The translations under genes were made by a program, and so were the position numbers. This document shows, one piece after another, positions 14,061 to 23,953 of a stretch of DNA of 64,000 nt (its first letter is position 1; each line of letters opens with the position of its first letter). The notes beneath the pieces are model-generated. The model saw only the letters and a list, made by a program, of their open reading frames with translations, was not told where the DNA came from and did no database searches. The stretch covers positions 1,553,362 through 1,617,361 of the forward strand of contig CP075364.1 of assembly GCA_019454105.1 (NCBI GenBank), given 5' to 3'. The DNA comes from Fimbriimonadaceae bacterium (lineage in GTDB: Bacteria > Armatimonadota > Fimbriimonadia > Fimbriimonadales > Fimbriimonadaceae).

Positions 14061-17048
14061 ATGGCAAGCCTGCGCGGGCCCGTCGTCGTCGCCGTCGCCC
14101 TTTCCCTCTCGTGCCTGGCCCTCTCCCAAGACCCGTTCGCGGAAGCGGCCCAGGCCCTCAAGTGGCGCGAGGTCGGCCCGTGGAGAGGCGGGCGCTCGGT
14201 CGCGGTCTCCGGCGTGCCGGGGCGGCCCAAGGAGTTCTACATGGGCACGACAGGCGGCGGGCTCTGGAAGTCCACCGACGAAGGCCAGAACTGGGCCTGC
14301 GTCAGCGACGGCTTCTTCGAGTGGGGTTCGGTCGGGGCGATCGGGGTGAGCCCGAGCCAGCCCGACACGGTCTATGTCGGGATGGGCGAGTGCGACATCC
14401 GAGGCAACATCAGCCCCGGCGACGGGGTCTACAAGTCAACCGACGGAGGCAAGACTTGGGCCAACGTCGGCCTGCGCGAGACCAAGTTCATCGCCAAGGC
14501 GCGCGTCCACCCGACCGACCCCGACACGGTCTATGTCGCCGCCCTCGGCCCCGTCTTCGGCCCGAGCCGCCACAGGGGGGTCTATAAGACCACGGACGGG
14601 GGCCGCAACTGGAGCCAGATCCTCTTCGTCGACGACCGGAGCGGAGCGATCGACGTCGAGATCGACCCCCATGACCCCCAGGCCCTCTGGGCCGCGACCT
14701 GGACCGCCTGGCGAACCCCCTACACCCTCAACAGCGGCGGGCCAGGCAGCAAGCTTTGGAAGTCCAAGGATGGCGGAGCGACCTGGGAAGATCTGAGCCG
14801 CAACCCGGGCATGCCCGAAAGCCCTCTCGGCAAGATCGGCGTCGCCCCTTCCCCGGCCGACCCGAGCCGCGTCTACGCGATCGTCGAGGCGAAAGAGGGC
14901 GGCGTCTTCGTCAGCGACGACCGGGGAGCCACGTGGACGCGCACCAACGAAGACCGCAACTGGCGGCAACGGGCGTGGTACTACACCCACATCGTCGCCC
15001 ACCCGACGGAAAAGGACACGTGTTGGGTGCTCAACGTGATGGTCGGGAAGTCCACCAACGGGGGCAAGACCTTCACCCAGAGCGCGGCCCGGCACGTCGA
15101 CAACCACGACCTCTGGATCGACCCCGCCGACCCGAACCGGATGGTCATCGGCAACGACGGCGGGGCCTGCGTCAGCACTGATGGAGGCCGAACCTGGACC
15201 GAGCAGGACTTCCCTACCGCCCAGTTCTATCACGTCTCGGCCGACAACGCCTTCCCCTATCGGCTCCTTGGCGCCCAGCAGGACAACTCGACCGCCCGCG
15301 TCCCGAGCCGCACCCAGGGCCGAGGGATCGGCCCCAACGACTGGACGTCCACAGCAGGCGGCGAGAGCGGCCACGTCGTCGCCCACCCGCGCGACCCCGA
15401 CATCGTCGTGGGGGGAAGCTATGGTGGCTATCTGACCCTTCAGAACCACCGCACCGGCGAGAACCGCAACATCAGCGCCTGGCCCGACAACCCGATGGGA
15501 CACGGGGCGGCCGACCTTCGGCACCGGTTCCAGTGGACCTTCCCGATCCTCTTCTCGTCCCACCGGCCCTACACGCTCTATGTCGGCTCTCAGCACGTTC
15601 TGGCATCCGACGACCTCGGCGGGAGTTGGCGGGAAATCAGCCCCGACCTGACGAGGAACGACAAATCAAAAATGGGGCCAAGCGGCGGGCCGATCACCAA
15701 GGACAATACGAGCGTCGAGTACTACGGCACCGTCTTCGCCCTCGCCGAGTCGCCACGCAAGCGCGGACTCCTTTGGGCGGGATCGGACGACGGGCTCTTG
15801 CACGTCACCACCGACGGAGGGAAGCGTTGGTCGAACGTGACTCCGCCCCAGATGCCCGACTGGGGGCTCGTGAGCCTGATCGAGGCCTCGCCCCACGACC
15901 CGGACACGGCCTATGTCGCCGCCAACAACTACAAGAACGACGACCACACGCCCTTCCTCTTCGTCACCCGTGACCTCGGCAAGACGTGGAAGAGGATCGA
16001 CGGCGGGCTGCCTCGTGACAGCTTCACCCGGGCCGTGCGAGAGGATCCGACCGTCAAGGGCCTGCTCTATTGCGGCACCGAGACCGGCCTGTTCGTCAGC
16101 CCCGATGGCGGCGGGCAGTGGACGCGCGCCGATGGCGGGCTTCCCAAGACCCCAGTTCACAACTTGGTGGTCGCAGGGAGCGACCTCGCGGTCGCCACGC
16201 ATGGACGCTCGTTCTGGATCCTTGATGACTTGACGCCCCTTCGTGATCTGGCCCGCTCTCGCCAAACAGGCGTCTGGCTGAGCGTCAACCCGGTCTCATA
16301 CAGGGTGCGCTGGGGCTCGACCGGCGGCCTCACCGACGGCAAGAACCCTTCCAGTGGCGTGACCGTCACCTACCGGCTCACGGAGAAGGTCGAGAAGCTC
16401 ATTTTCGAGTTCGTCGGCCCGGACGGCACGGTTTGGCTCACTGACGAAGGACAGAAAAAGGAGCCGGGAGTGCACCGCTTCGCCAAGTGGCTAGCCGTTC
16501 CAGGCGCCCAGACTCCCCAAGGCTTCATCCTCTGGAACGGAGGAGGGCGCCCCATGACCCTCCCCCCCGGGGAGTACACGGTCAGGATGAGGGTCGGACA
16601 GCAGTCCCTCGAGGCCAAGACTCGATGGACGCGCGACCCGAGGAAGTCCGCGTCCGACCGCGACCTCAACGAGCAGTTCCAGTTCGCGCGCCAGGTCTCG
16701 TCTCTCTTTAACGAGGTCAACCAGTCCGTGCTCGCGATCCGCAAGGCCCGGGAAGCCCTCGCCAAAGCCCCCGAAAGCCGGCAAACCGAAGCCAAGCGGC
16801 TCGTAGCCGAGACAACGGCGATCGAGCAAGCGCTCTATCAGACCCAGAACCGCAGCGGCCAAGACCCGCTCAACTTCCCCATCCGGCTGAACGACAAGAT
16901 CGCCGGACTGCTCGGGGTCGTGCTGGGCGGCGACTCGCGGCCCACTCGCCAGAGCTACGCCGTGTTCGCCGAGTACGAGCGGGAGTACCGGGCCCTAGCC
17001 GCCAAGCTCAATCCGCTCTTGGAGGAGGCGGCCAAGCTGGCTCCTTGA
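14061..17048 (+). CDS. Secreted BNR/Asp-box (VPS10-like) beta-propeller protein
   Basis: 995 residues with signal peptide (MASLRGPVVVAVALSLSCLALS). It contains many Asp-box motifs S-x-D-x-G-x-T-W: KSTDEGQNW, KSTDGGKTW, KTTDGGRNW, KSKDGGATW, VSDDRGATW, VSTDGGRTW, VTTDGGKRW. These build one or two propellers of the sortilin/VPS10 or xyloglucanase type over residues 30-720. A C-terminal beta-sandwich with a helical tail rich in Glu/Lys/Ala follows. Proteins of this architecture are abundant in Armatimonadota, Acidobacteriota and Bacteroidota; many are annotated as glycosyl hydrolases without proof. No catalytic residue can be named. A second, leaderless relative is at 31780. It starts 36 bases after the previous gene. 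Confidence 0.82.
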   Translation: MASLRGPVVVAVALSLSCLALSQDPFAEAAQALKWREVGPWRGGRSVAVSGVPGRPKEFYMGTTGGGLWKSTDEGQNWACVSDGFFEWGSVGAIGVSPSQPDTVYVGMGECDIRGNISPGDGVYKSTDGGKTWANVGLRETKFIAKARVHPTDPDTVYVAALGPVFGPSRHRGVYKTTDGGRNWSQILFVDDRSGAIDVEIDPHDPQALWAATWTAWRTPYTLNSGGPGSKLWKSKDGGATWEDLSRNPGMPESPLGKIGVAPSPADPSRVYAIVEAKEGGVFVSDDRGATWTRTNEDRNWRQRAWYYTHIVAHPTEKDTCWVLNVMVGKSTNGGKTFTQSAARHVDNHDLWIDPADPNRMVIGNDGGACVSTDGGRTWTEQDFPTAQFYHVSADNAFPYRLLGAQQDNSTARVPSRTQGRGIGPNDWTSTAGGESGHVVAHPRDPDIVVGGSYGGYLTLQNHRTGENRNISAWPDNPMGHGAADLRHRFQWTFPILFSSHRPYTLYVGSQHVLASDDLGGSWREISPDLTRNDKSKMGPSGGPITKDNTSVEYYGTVFALAESPRKRGLLWAGSDDGLLHVTTDGGKRWSNVTPPQMPDWGLVSLIEASPHDPDTAYVAANNYKNDDHTPFLFVTRDLGKTWKRIDGGLPRDSFTRAVREDPTVKGLLYCGTETGLFVSPDGGGQWTRADGGLPKTPVHNLVVAGSDLAVATHGRSFWILDDLTPLRDLARSRQTGVWLSVNPVSYRVRWGSTGGLTDGKNPSSGVTVTYRLTEKVEKLIFEFVGPDGTVWLTDEGQKKEPGVHRFAKWLAVPGAQTPQGFILWNGGGRPMTLPPGEYTVRMRVGQQSLEAKTRWTRDPRKSASDRDLNEQFQFARQVSSLFNEVNQSVLAIRKAREALAKAPESRQTEAKRLVAETTAIEQALYQTQNRSGQDPLNFPIRLNDKIAGLLGVVLGGDSRPTRQSYAVFAEYEREYRALAAKLNPLLEEAAKLAP

Positions 17049-17054
17049 GCCCAT

Positions 17055-17089
17055 CGGGGGGCCCTTGGGCTCAGGCCAACGGCCCCCCG
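17055..17089 (+). terminator. Stem-loop after the BNR gene
   Basis: A 9-bp perfect stem (CGGGGGGCC and GGCCCCCCG) with a 17-base loop begins six bases after the stop at 17048. No T tract follows, so intrinsic termination is uncertain. Confidence 0.55.
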
Positions 17090-17133
17090 TCCGCGATCCT
17101 CGAATCAGCATAACGTACACTCATTAGTCAACA

Positions 17134-17898
17134 ATGCTCCAGATCCACGACCTCCACGCCCAAGTCGCCGACGACAGGCGCGAGATCCTCAAGGGCCTGT
17201 CGCTGACCGTCCAAGCTGGCGAAGTCCACGCCGTCATGGGGCCCAACGGCAGCGGCAAGTCGACCCTCGCCAACGTCGTCGCCGGACGCGAGACCTATGA
17301 GGTCACCCGAGGCGACATCCTGCTGGACGGCGAGAGTCTTCTGGAGTCGGAGCCGGACGAGCGCGCCCACCGCGGCGTCTTCATGGCCTTCCAGTATCCG
17401 GTGGAGATCCCCGGCGTCTCGAACACCTACTTCCTGCGGGCGGCCCTCAACGCCCGACTCAAGGCGGAAGGCAAGGAGGAGATGGACGCCATGAGCTTCC
17501 TCAAACACATCCGTGCTAAGGTCCAGTTGCTTGGCCTGAGCAACGACATGCTGAGCCGGTCGGTGAACGAGGGCTTCAGCGGCGGTGAGAAAAAGCGGAA
17601 CGAGATCTTCCAGATGGCGGTTCTGGAGCCGCGCCTGTGCGTGCTCGACGAGACCGACTCGGGGCTCGACATCGACGCCCTCCAGACGGTGGCGAACGGG
17701 GTCAACGCCCTCCGGTCTCCCGACCGCGCGTTCATCGTCGTCACCCACTACCAGAGGCTCCTTAACTTCATCGTGCCCGACTTCGTCCACGTCCTCATGG
17801 ACGGGCGCATCGTGAAGAGCGGCGGCAAGGAACTCGCCCTGGAGCTGGAAGACAAAGGCTACGGCTGGATCGAGGCCGAAGTCGGGGCCACGGCGTGA
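17134..17898 (+). CDS. sufC: Fe-S cluster assembly ATPase SufC
   Basis: 254 residues, the usual SufC length. Walker A is GPNGSGKSTLANVVAG (about residue 35), the Q-loop sits in FMAFQYPVEIPG, the ABC signature is FSGGEKKRNEIFQM, and Walker B is LCVLDETDSGLDIDAL, which has the SufC-type D-E-T-D-S-G-L-D string. It supplies ATPase activity for the cytosolic SufBCD scaffold. Its stop overlaps the GTG of sufD (GTGA), so the two are translationally coupled. sufB, which usually precedes sufC, is not here; a BNR gene and a stem-loop lie upstream instead. Confidence 0.95.
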   Translation: MLQIHDLHAQVADDRREILKGLSLTVQAGEVHAVMGPNGSGKSTLANVVAGRETYEVTRGDILLDGESLLESEPDERAHRGVFMAFQYPVEIPGVSNTYFLRAALNARLKAEGKEEMDAMSFLKHIRAKVQLLGLSNDMLSRSVNEGFSGGEKKRNEIFQMAVLEPRLCVLDETDSGLDIDALQTVANGVNALRSPDRAFIVVTHYQRLLNFIVPDFVHVLMDGRIVKSGGKELALELEDKGYGWIEAEVGATA

Positions 17899-19250
17899 GC
17901 ACGGCCGTCGAGCCCTCGATCAGCCTCCTCGGATTGGAAGCTTGGGCGGAGCGGCCCGCCGGGCCCGGCTGGCTCCGAGAGCTGAAGGCCCTGGCTTTGG
18001 AGTCCCACCGCGCCCTCGGAATCCCCACGACCAAGCACGAGGAGTGGAAGTACACGCCGCTCCGTGGTTTGACCGAGCGCCGCTGGACGCCCGGCGAGCC
18101 CGGACCCGCTGTCTTCCAACAGGAACTGCCCCGCCACGAGCCCAACTCGGTGCGGGTCGTGCTTGTCAACGGCCGGTTCGACCGCAACCTGTCAGAGTCC
18201 GGAACCCCCTCCCCCGTTACGGGGGAGGGGGCAGGGGGTGGGGGCCTCACGGCCAAGTCGCTTCGCGACGCCCTCACAGAAGACGAGGCCCTCGTCCGGC
18301 CTTGGCTCGGCCAAGTGCGGCCCCGCACCACTCAGGCCGTGGGCCGCGAGATCAAACCCGATTCCCACACCTTCGCCGAGCTCAACACCGTCGTCTTCGA
18401 GGACGGCCTGTTCTTGCGGCTTCAGGGCGAGATCGCCCCGCTGGTCGAGATCGTCCACGTCTCCACCGGTGAGGGCCAGGCTTTCGCCCCCCGCGTCCTA
18501 ATCCTTGCCGAAGAAGGCTCCCGCGCCAGGATCGTCGAGACCTATGTCTCCGATGGCACCGGCCCGACCTTCATCCTGCCCGTCACCGAGGTGATCGTCA
18601 AAGAAGGCGCCCACCTCGAGCACGTGCGCGTGCAAGACGAGTCCCCCGAGTCGTTCCACATCGCGAACTGGCAGACCCACCAGGCCCCGAGAAGCGAGTA
18701 TCACAGCTACAACGTCTGCTACGGGGCGGCGCTCGCGCGGGTCGACCAGGGCATCTGGCTCGACGGCGAGGACACTGTGACCCGGCTCGACGGCGTCGTC
18801 TGCGCCTCCGGCGACCAGCACATCGACAACCACACCCGGCTCGACCACGCCTTCCCCAACGGCAACAGCTTCGAGATCTACAAGCAAGTTGTCGACGACC
18901 GCGCCACCGTCGTCTTCAACGGCAAGATCTTCGTTCACCAAGACGCCCAGAAGACCGACGCCAAGCAGACCAACCAGGCCCTGCTCCTCAGCCCGACCGC
19001 GACGATCGACTCCAAGCCCCAATTGGAGATCTTCGCCGACGACGTCAAGTGCACCCACGGGGCCACTGTCGGGCAGCTTGAAGACCTCCCCCTCTTCTAC
19101 ATGCGCTCGCGCGGCGTGCCCAAGCAGCAGGCCGAGGCCGTGCTGGTCTACGCCTTTGCCGCCGAGGTGCTCGAGCTCATCACCCATGAGGGTGTGCGCC
19201 AATCCCTTGAGAAGAGGCTCTACGAGAAGCTCGGCGTCGATCTGACCTGA
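17895..19250 (+). CDS. sufD: Fe-S cluster assembly protein SufD with an in-frame repeat insertion
   Basis: 451 residues, starting at the GTG overlapping sufC. The C-terminal beta-helix is well conserved: QHIDNHTRLDHAFPNG, VFNGKIFVHQDAQKTDAKQ, KCTHGATVGQLE, FYMRSRGVPKQQAEAVL. The N-terminal region shows the usual KHEEWKYTPLRGL. Around residues 102-118 a copy of the dispersed hairpin/G-quadruplex repeat (18205-18245) is read as PSPVTGEGAGGGG, in the variable linker between the N-terminal helices and the beta-helix. The frame is kept, so the protein may still work with a flexible loop. No sufB or sufS/U is adjacent. Confidence 0.92.
   Translation: MSTAVEPSISLLGLEAWAERPAGPGWLRELKALALESHRALGIPTTKHEEWKYTPLRGLTERRWTPGEPGPAVFQQELPRHEPNSVRVVLVNGRFDRNLSESGTPSPVTGEGAGGGGLTAKSLRDALTEDEALVRPWLGQVRPRTTQAVGREIKPDSHTFAELNTVVFEDGLFLRLQGEIAPLVEIVHVSTGEGQAFAPRVLILAEEGSRARIVETYVSDGTGPTFILPVTEVIVKEGAHLEHVRVQDESPESFHIANWQTHQAPRSEYHSYNVCYGAALARVDQGIWLDGEDTVTRLDGVVCASGDQHIDNHTRLDHAFPNGNSFEIYKQVVDDRATVVFNGKIFVHQDAQKTDAKQTNQALLLSPTATIDSKPQLEIFADDVKCTHGATVGQLEDLPLFYMRSRGVPKQQAEAVLVYAFAAEVLELITHEGVRQSLEKRLYEKLGVDLT
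18205..18245 (+). repeat. Hairpin/G-quadruplex repeat, copy 4, inside sufD
   Basis: Identical in core to the intergenic copies at 2250, 4229 and 6662 (stem CCCCTCCCCCG / CGGGGGAGGGG and four G5 runs). It lies on the coding strand, so the sufD mRNA itself would carry the hairpin and the G-quadruplex pattern. Confidence 0.93.
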
Positions 19251-19253
19251 CGG

Positions 19254-20645
<1,392 letters not shown>

Positions 20646-20719
20646 CGGAGCGTGGATTGTACCGAGACCCGTGACCCGGCCCCCGAAACCCGATCCCCCT
20701 CCCCGCGGTAGAGTGGGTG

Positions 20720-21181
20720 ATGCGATCAATTTTGCTCCCCCTGGCCCTCGCCGGGGCGCTCCTCATGGGATGCGCCAAGCAGATCACCGAAAAGGACCTC
20801 CATGGCTCTTGGAGCGGCAAGATCACCCTGACAGAAGCCGACATCGAGGCCGTCAAGAAGCAGGGCATGACCCAACAACAGGTCGACCAGACCAAGTCGA
20901 TGGTCGACAACATGACCGTCAGCCTCAACCTCAAAGAGGACGGCAAGTTCGACATGACCATGGGCGCCCCCATGGAGGGCTCCTGGACCTTCGCCGACAT
21001 GAAGGTCAACCTCACGGTGGAGAAAGCCATGGGCATGAGCATCGAGGACATCAAGAAGATGGCACCGCCCGGCACTCCCGTGACCGACAAGATCTCAGTC
21101 ACCGTCGCCGCCGACGGCAAGACCATGACCGGCACCAACGGCCCCGGCCAGGGCACCGTCAGCTTCTCCAAGTCCAGCTGA
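20720..21181 (+). CDS. Small lipoprotein of unknown function
   Basis: The ATG at 20720 (a GTG three bases earlier is also in frame) opens a lipoprotein signal peptide, [18 protein letters not shown], with a lipobox at LMGC. The mature part of about 135 residues reads as a lipocalin/META-like beta domain: [49 protein letters not shown]. That is the pattern of small proteins that report on residual substrate terms, with no known catalysis. A HAD gene follows after 11 bases, probably co-transcribed. It shares a short divergent promoter region with asnS. Confidence 0.7.
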   Translation: MRSILLPLALAGALLMGCAKQITEKDLHGSWSGKITLTEADIEAVKKQGMTQQQVDQTKSMVDNMTVSLNLKEDGKFDMTMGAPMEGSWTFADMKVNLTVEKAMGMSIEDIKKMAPPGTPVTDKISVTVAADGKTMTGTNGPGQGTVSFSKSS

Positions 21182-21192
21182 ACTTCCCCCAG

Positions 21193-21813
21193 ATGCCCCA
21201 GTCCACGGTCTGCTTCGACCTCGGCGGCGTGCTCGTGCGCATCTGCCACCGGTGGGAGCAGGCCGTCGCCGCCGCCGGGCTCGCCTCCGCCCGCACCGGG
21301 GCCCTCGCCGACTTCCAGCCCCTCCTGGCCTATCAGAACGGCGACCTCGCCCTCGGGCCCTATCTCGCCGAGCTCGCCCACTGGCTCGGCTTCCCAGACG
21401 CCGGCCACGCCCTCGCCGTCCACAACCACATCCTCATCGAGGAGTACCCCGGGGTCGCCGCCCTCGCCGCCGACCTCCGTTCAGCCGGATGGACCCTCGG
21501 TTGCCTCAGCAACACCAACGAGGCCCACTGGGACGAGATGCTCCGCTCCGGACGCTTCCCCACCGTCGCCGGGCTCCAGGTCAAGGTCGCCAGCCACGAA
21601 CTCGGCCTCTCCAAGCCCGACCCCGCCATCTACGCCGCCTTCCTCGCCGCCGCCCCCTGCCGCCGCGAGGACGTGGTCTACTTCGACGACCACCCCGAGA
21701 ACGTCGCCGCCGCCCGCGCCCTCGGCTGGCAGGCCCATCTCATCGACCCCGCCGCCGACCCCGCCGCCCAGATGCGGACGGCCCTCTCAGCCCCGCGGAC
21801 CGGCGCATCGTAG
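21193..21813 (+). CDS. HAD-superfamily hydrolase (YihX-like)
   Basis: The start chosen is the ATG at 21193, which opens MPQSTVCFDLGGVLV. That is HAD motif I of the subfamily where the second Asp of D-x-D is Gly (FDLGGVL), as in YihX-type sugar phosphatases. LGCLSNTNEAHW is motif II (Ser), KVASHELGLSKPDPAIY is motif III (Lys), and VVYFDDHPENVAAARALGW is motif IV (DD). 206 residues, a normal size. It should hydrolyse a small phosphate ester in the cytoplasm; the substrate is unknown. Its TAG stop overlaps the first G of the REP array that follows. Confidence 0.82.
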   Translation: MPQSTVCFDLGGVLVRICHRWEQAVAAAGLASARTGALADFQPLLAYQNGDLALGPYLAELAHWLGFPDAGHALAVHNHILIEEYPGVAALAADLRSAGWTLGCLSNTNEAHWDEMLRSGRFPTVAGLQVKVASHELGLSKPDPAIYAAFLAAAPCRREDVVYFDDHPENVAAARALGWQAHLIDPAADPAAQMRTALSAPRTGAS

Positions 21814-22126
21814 CCTCAGCCCTCCCAGGGTTGAGGCATATGACAAGCGCGGCCAATCCATGCCTCAGCCCTCCCAGGGTTGAGGCCCCACCACCTGGCC
21901 TCTCATGCCTCAGCCCTCCCAGGGTTGAGGCATATGACAAGCGCGGCCAACCCATGCCTCAGCCCTCCCAGGGTTGAGGCATATAACAAGCGCGGCCAAC
22001 CCATGCCTCAACCCTGCGAGGGTTGAGGCATATGACAAGCGCGGCCAACCCATGCCTCAGCCCTCCCAGGGTTGAGGCATATGACAAGCGCAGCCAACCA
22101 GGCCTCAACCCGGCGAGGGTTGAGGC
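21813..22126 (+). repeat. REP array upstream of RAYT: seven palindromic units
   Basis: Units of 25 bp of the type GCCTCAGCCCTCCCAGGGTTGAGGC (or CAACCCTGCGAGGGTTG) begin at 21813, 21862, 21907, 21956, 22005, 22054 and 22102. The ends GCCTCA/TGAGGC pair. The interunit DNA is itself repetitive, of two kinds (ATATGACAAGCGCGGCCAAC-like, 24 bp, and CCCACCACCTGGCCTCTCAT, 20 bp), giving 45- and 49-bp periods, as in BIMEs. Confidence 0.93.
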
Positions 22127-22156
22127 TCCTGCTCTCCGTGTTGTAACCTCCCCACC

Positions 22157-22717
22157 TTGAGGCAACGGCACTACCGGAACCACGGCCAGGCCGGACAGGC
22201 GGTGTTCGTCACGACGGCGTGCCTCGACTTCGTCCCCTTGTTCGCCAGCGACCGCCGACGCATCATGATGGCGCGTTGGCTGGTCGACGACCTTCGACGC
22301 TATGGCTCGCTGTTGCACGCGTTTGTCATCATGCCGGAGCACCTCCATTGGGTCTGCACTGTCCCCACGGACCGCGACGTGTCGTGGTTGGTGAACCGCA
22401 TCAAGGCTAACTCAGGCAAGGCCCTGAGCCGAGATTTGACCCCGAATGAGCTCGTGGCCCTGTCGCAACAGTTCGGCCTCAACCGGCGCACCGTTTGGCA
22501 GCGGAGCTTCCGGTCTCTTCCTCTGGACCGCGACCGGCTCGTGGCCCAGAAGTGCGAGTACATCCACCTCAACCCCGTTCGGAGACGGCTCTCTTCTTGC
22601 CCGTTCTCGTACTACGCCAGCAGTGCCCGGTTCCATGAGTTCGGGACTTGGGCCGACGACTTCGCCTTGCCGAGCGACGTCGGAGCGATCCTCGACTGTC
22701 GCTGGCCGTGGCCGTAG
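22157..22717 (+). CDS. REP-associated tyrosine transposase (RAYT, Y1_Tnp family)
   Basis: 186 residues from a TTG at 22157; the first residues, RQRHYRNHGQAGQAVFVTTACLDF in outline, match the family start. The HUH metal motif is PEHLHWV (about residue 58). The catalytic tyrosine is in EYIHLNPVRR (about residue 137), followed by the family's W/F-x-SY pattern (PFSYYASS). RAYTs nick and join single-stranded REP palindromes and are thought to spread them. The gene is flanked by seven REP units on each side (21813-22126 and 22724-23025), so this is a complete REPtron. The frame is intact. Confidence 0.92.
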   Translation: MRQRHYRNHGQAGQAVFVTTACLDFVPLFASDRRRIMMARWLVDDLRRYGSLLHAFVIMPEHLHWVCTVPTDRDVSWLVNRIKANSGKALSRDLTPNELVALSQQFGLNRRTVWQRSFRSLPLDRDRLVAQKCEYIHLNPVRRRLSSCPFSYYASSARFHEFGTWADDFALPSDVGAILDCRWPWP

Positions 22718-22723
22718 GGGAAT

Positions 22724-23025
22724 GCCTTGACCCTTGTCGGGTTGAGGCATTTGTGGGGCGACTGGCAAGAAGCCTCAACCCTGCGAGGGTTGAGGCATAT
22801 GACAAGCGCGGCCAACCCATGCCTCAGCCCTCCCAGGGTTGAGGCCCCACCACCTGGCCTCTCATGCCTCAGCCCTCCCAGGGTTGAGGCCCCACCACCT
22901 GGCCTCTCATGCCTCAGCCCTCCCAGGGTTGAGGCCCCACCACCTGGCCTCCCATGCCTCAGCCCTCCCAGGGTTGAGGCCCCACCACCTGGCCTCTCAT
23001 GCCTCAGCCCTCCCAGGCTTTAGGC
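22724..23025 (+). repeat. REP array downstream of RAYT: seven palindromic units
   Basis: Units begin at 22724, 22772, 22821, 22866, 22911, 22956 and 23001. The four central steps have a strict 45-bp period with the CCCACCACCTGGCCTCTCAT interunit. The first unit (GCCTTGACCCTTGTCGGG...) and the last (ending CTTTAGGC) are degenerate, as expected at array edges. Confidence 0.93.
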
Positions 23026-23028
23026 AAT

Positions 23029-23685
23029 TCACCCCACCCGCACCCGCCCCACCCGGACGAGGCCCGTCGTCTGCCCTGTCGCCACCTCCGCCAGCCGCAC
23101 CGAGCACTCGTACTCCCCGGGCCGGGCCGGCATCGTCACCGAGAGCCCCCCGGGCACAAAGGTGTGGACCCCCGCGATCCGGTCGTGCCCCGCCCGGGGC
23201 CGCTCCCCCACCGACCGCAACCGCTGCAACAGCAGCAGCGTCGCCACCCCCGGCGAGTTCGGCCGGTCGCTGGTGAACGCCACCCCCTGCCCCGCCGCCG
23301 CCGCCGTCACCGCCACGTGGTCGCCCAGGAAGAGCGACGCGGGCGGCGTGCTCGGCGGCCACTGCCCCGGGTGCAGCCGCATGTAGGTCAGGGCCAGCGC
23401 CAGGAACGCCGAGTTCGCGCGGCCCCGCCGCCGACCGCCCCGCGAGGCCTCCACGAAGTCGGCCCAGTCCCGCCAGGCCCGTTGCTCCTCAGGGCTCAGG
23501 TTCTTGTAGAGCGCCACCGCCGCCTGGAAGTTCGCCCTCTGCTCGCTCTGGGCGGGGGTGCGGGGGTCGTTCGCCCGCGGCGCCTCCCGCACGAACGTCC
23601 GCCCGTCCTCGGTCTGCCAATAGACCGCGTTCCCGACCTTGCCCCGCAACCCTCCCAGGCCCGGGGCCAACCTCACTTCGGCCAT
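23029..23685 (-). CDS. Uncharacterised protein, KVGN-type paralogue 1
   Basis: The start chosen is the ATG at 23685 (MAEVRLAPGLGGLRGKVGNAVY); upstream codons in the longer frame are low-complexity. 218 residues. The N-terminal segment has the pattern KVGNAVYWQTEDG, then NDPRTPAQSEQRANFQAA and AWRDWADF, a linker, and a C-terminal beta domain (VATLLLLQRLR, FVPGGLSVTMPARPGEYEC, ATGQTTGLVRV). The same layout and many residues recur in the gene at 25260. I do not know a named function; similar N-termini occur in uncharacterised proteins of several phyla. It ends four bases from the REP array. Confidence 0.65.
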   Translation of the reverse strand: MAEVRLAPGLGGLRGKVGNAVYWQTEDGRTFVREAPRANDPRTPAQSEQRANFQAAVALYKNLSPEEQRAWRDWADFVEASRGGRRRGRANSAFLALALTYMRLHPGQWPPSTPPASLFLGDHVAVTAAAAGQGVAFTSDRPNSPGVATLLLLQRLRSVGERPRAGHDRIAGVHTFVPGGLSVTMPARPGEYECSVRLAEVATGQTTGLVRVGRVRVG

Positions 23686-23953
23686 AACCTGATGGTCGGC
23701 TCCCCGCGCCCGGTCCCCTAGCCTCGACCGTCGCTGGTCGCCCGTTCGTCGTCCGTTCGTCGTCCGTCTGATGTCCAATCGACCGACCCCCGACCACCCC
23801 CCGACCTTGCCCGCCCAAAGCCTGCAACCCAGGGCCCCCAAGACCGCGACCAAACCCCGGAGCCCCGCGCTCCCAACCCCCTTGCCTTTGCCGCTTGGGT
23901 ACGCTCACGCCCGGGGGCACGGGGCGGAGACCCATCCCACCGCCCTTGCTCCA

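Noticed and set aside
14436-15596. 386-residue minus-strand frame opposite the BNR gene
   Set aside because: Val/Gly/Asp-rich shadow with no domain signal.
21813-23025. Regularly spaced repeats that could be taken for a CRISPR array
   Set aside because: The spacers are themselves repeated in only two types, the units are near-perfect palindromes of 25 bp, and a RAYT sits between the arrays; no cas genes are present.
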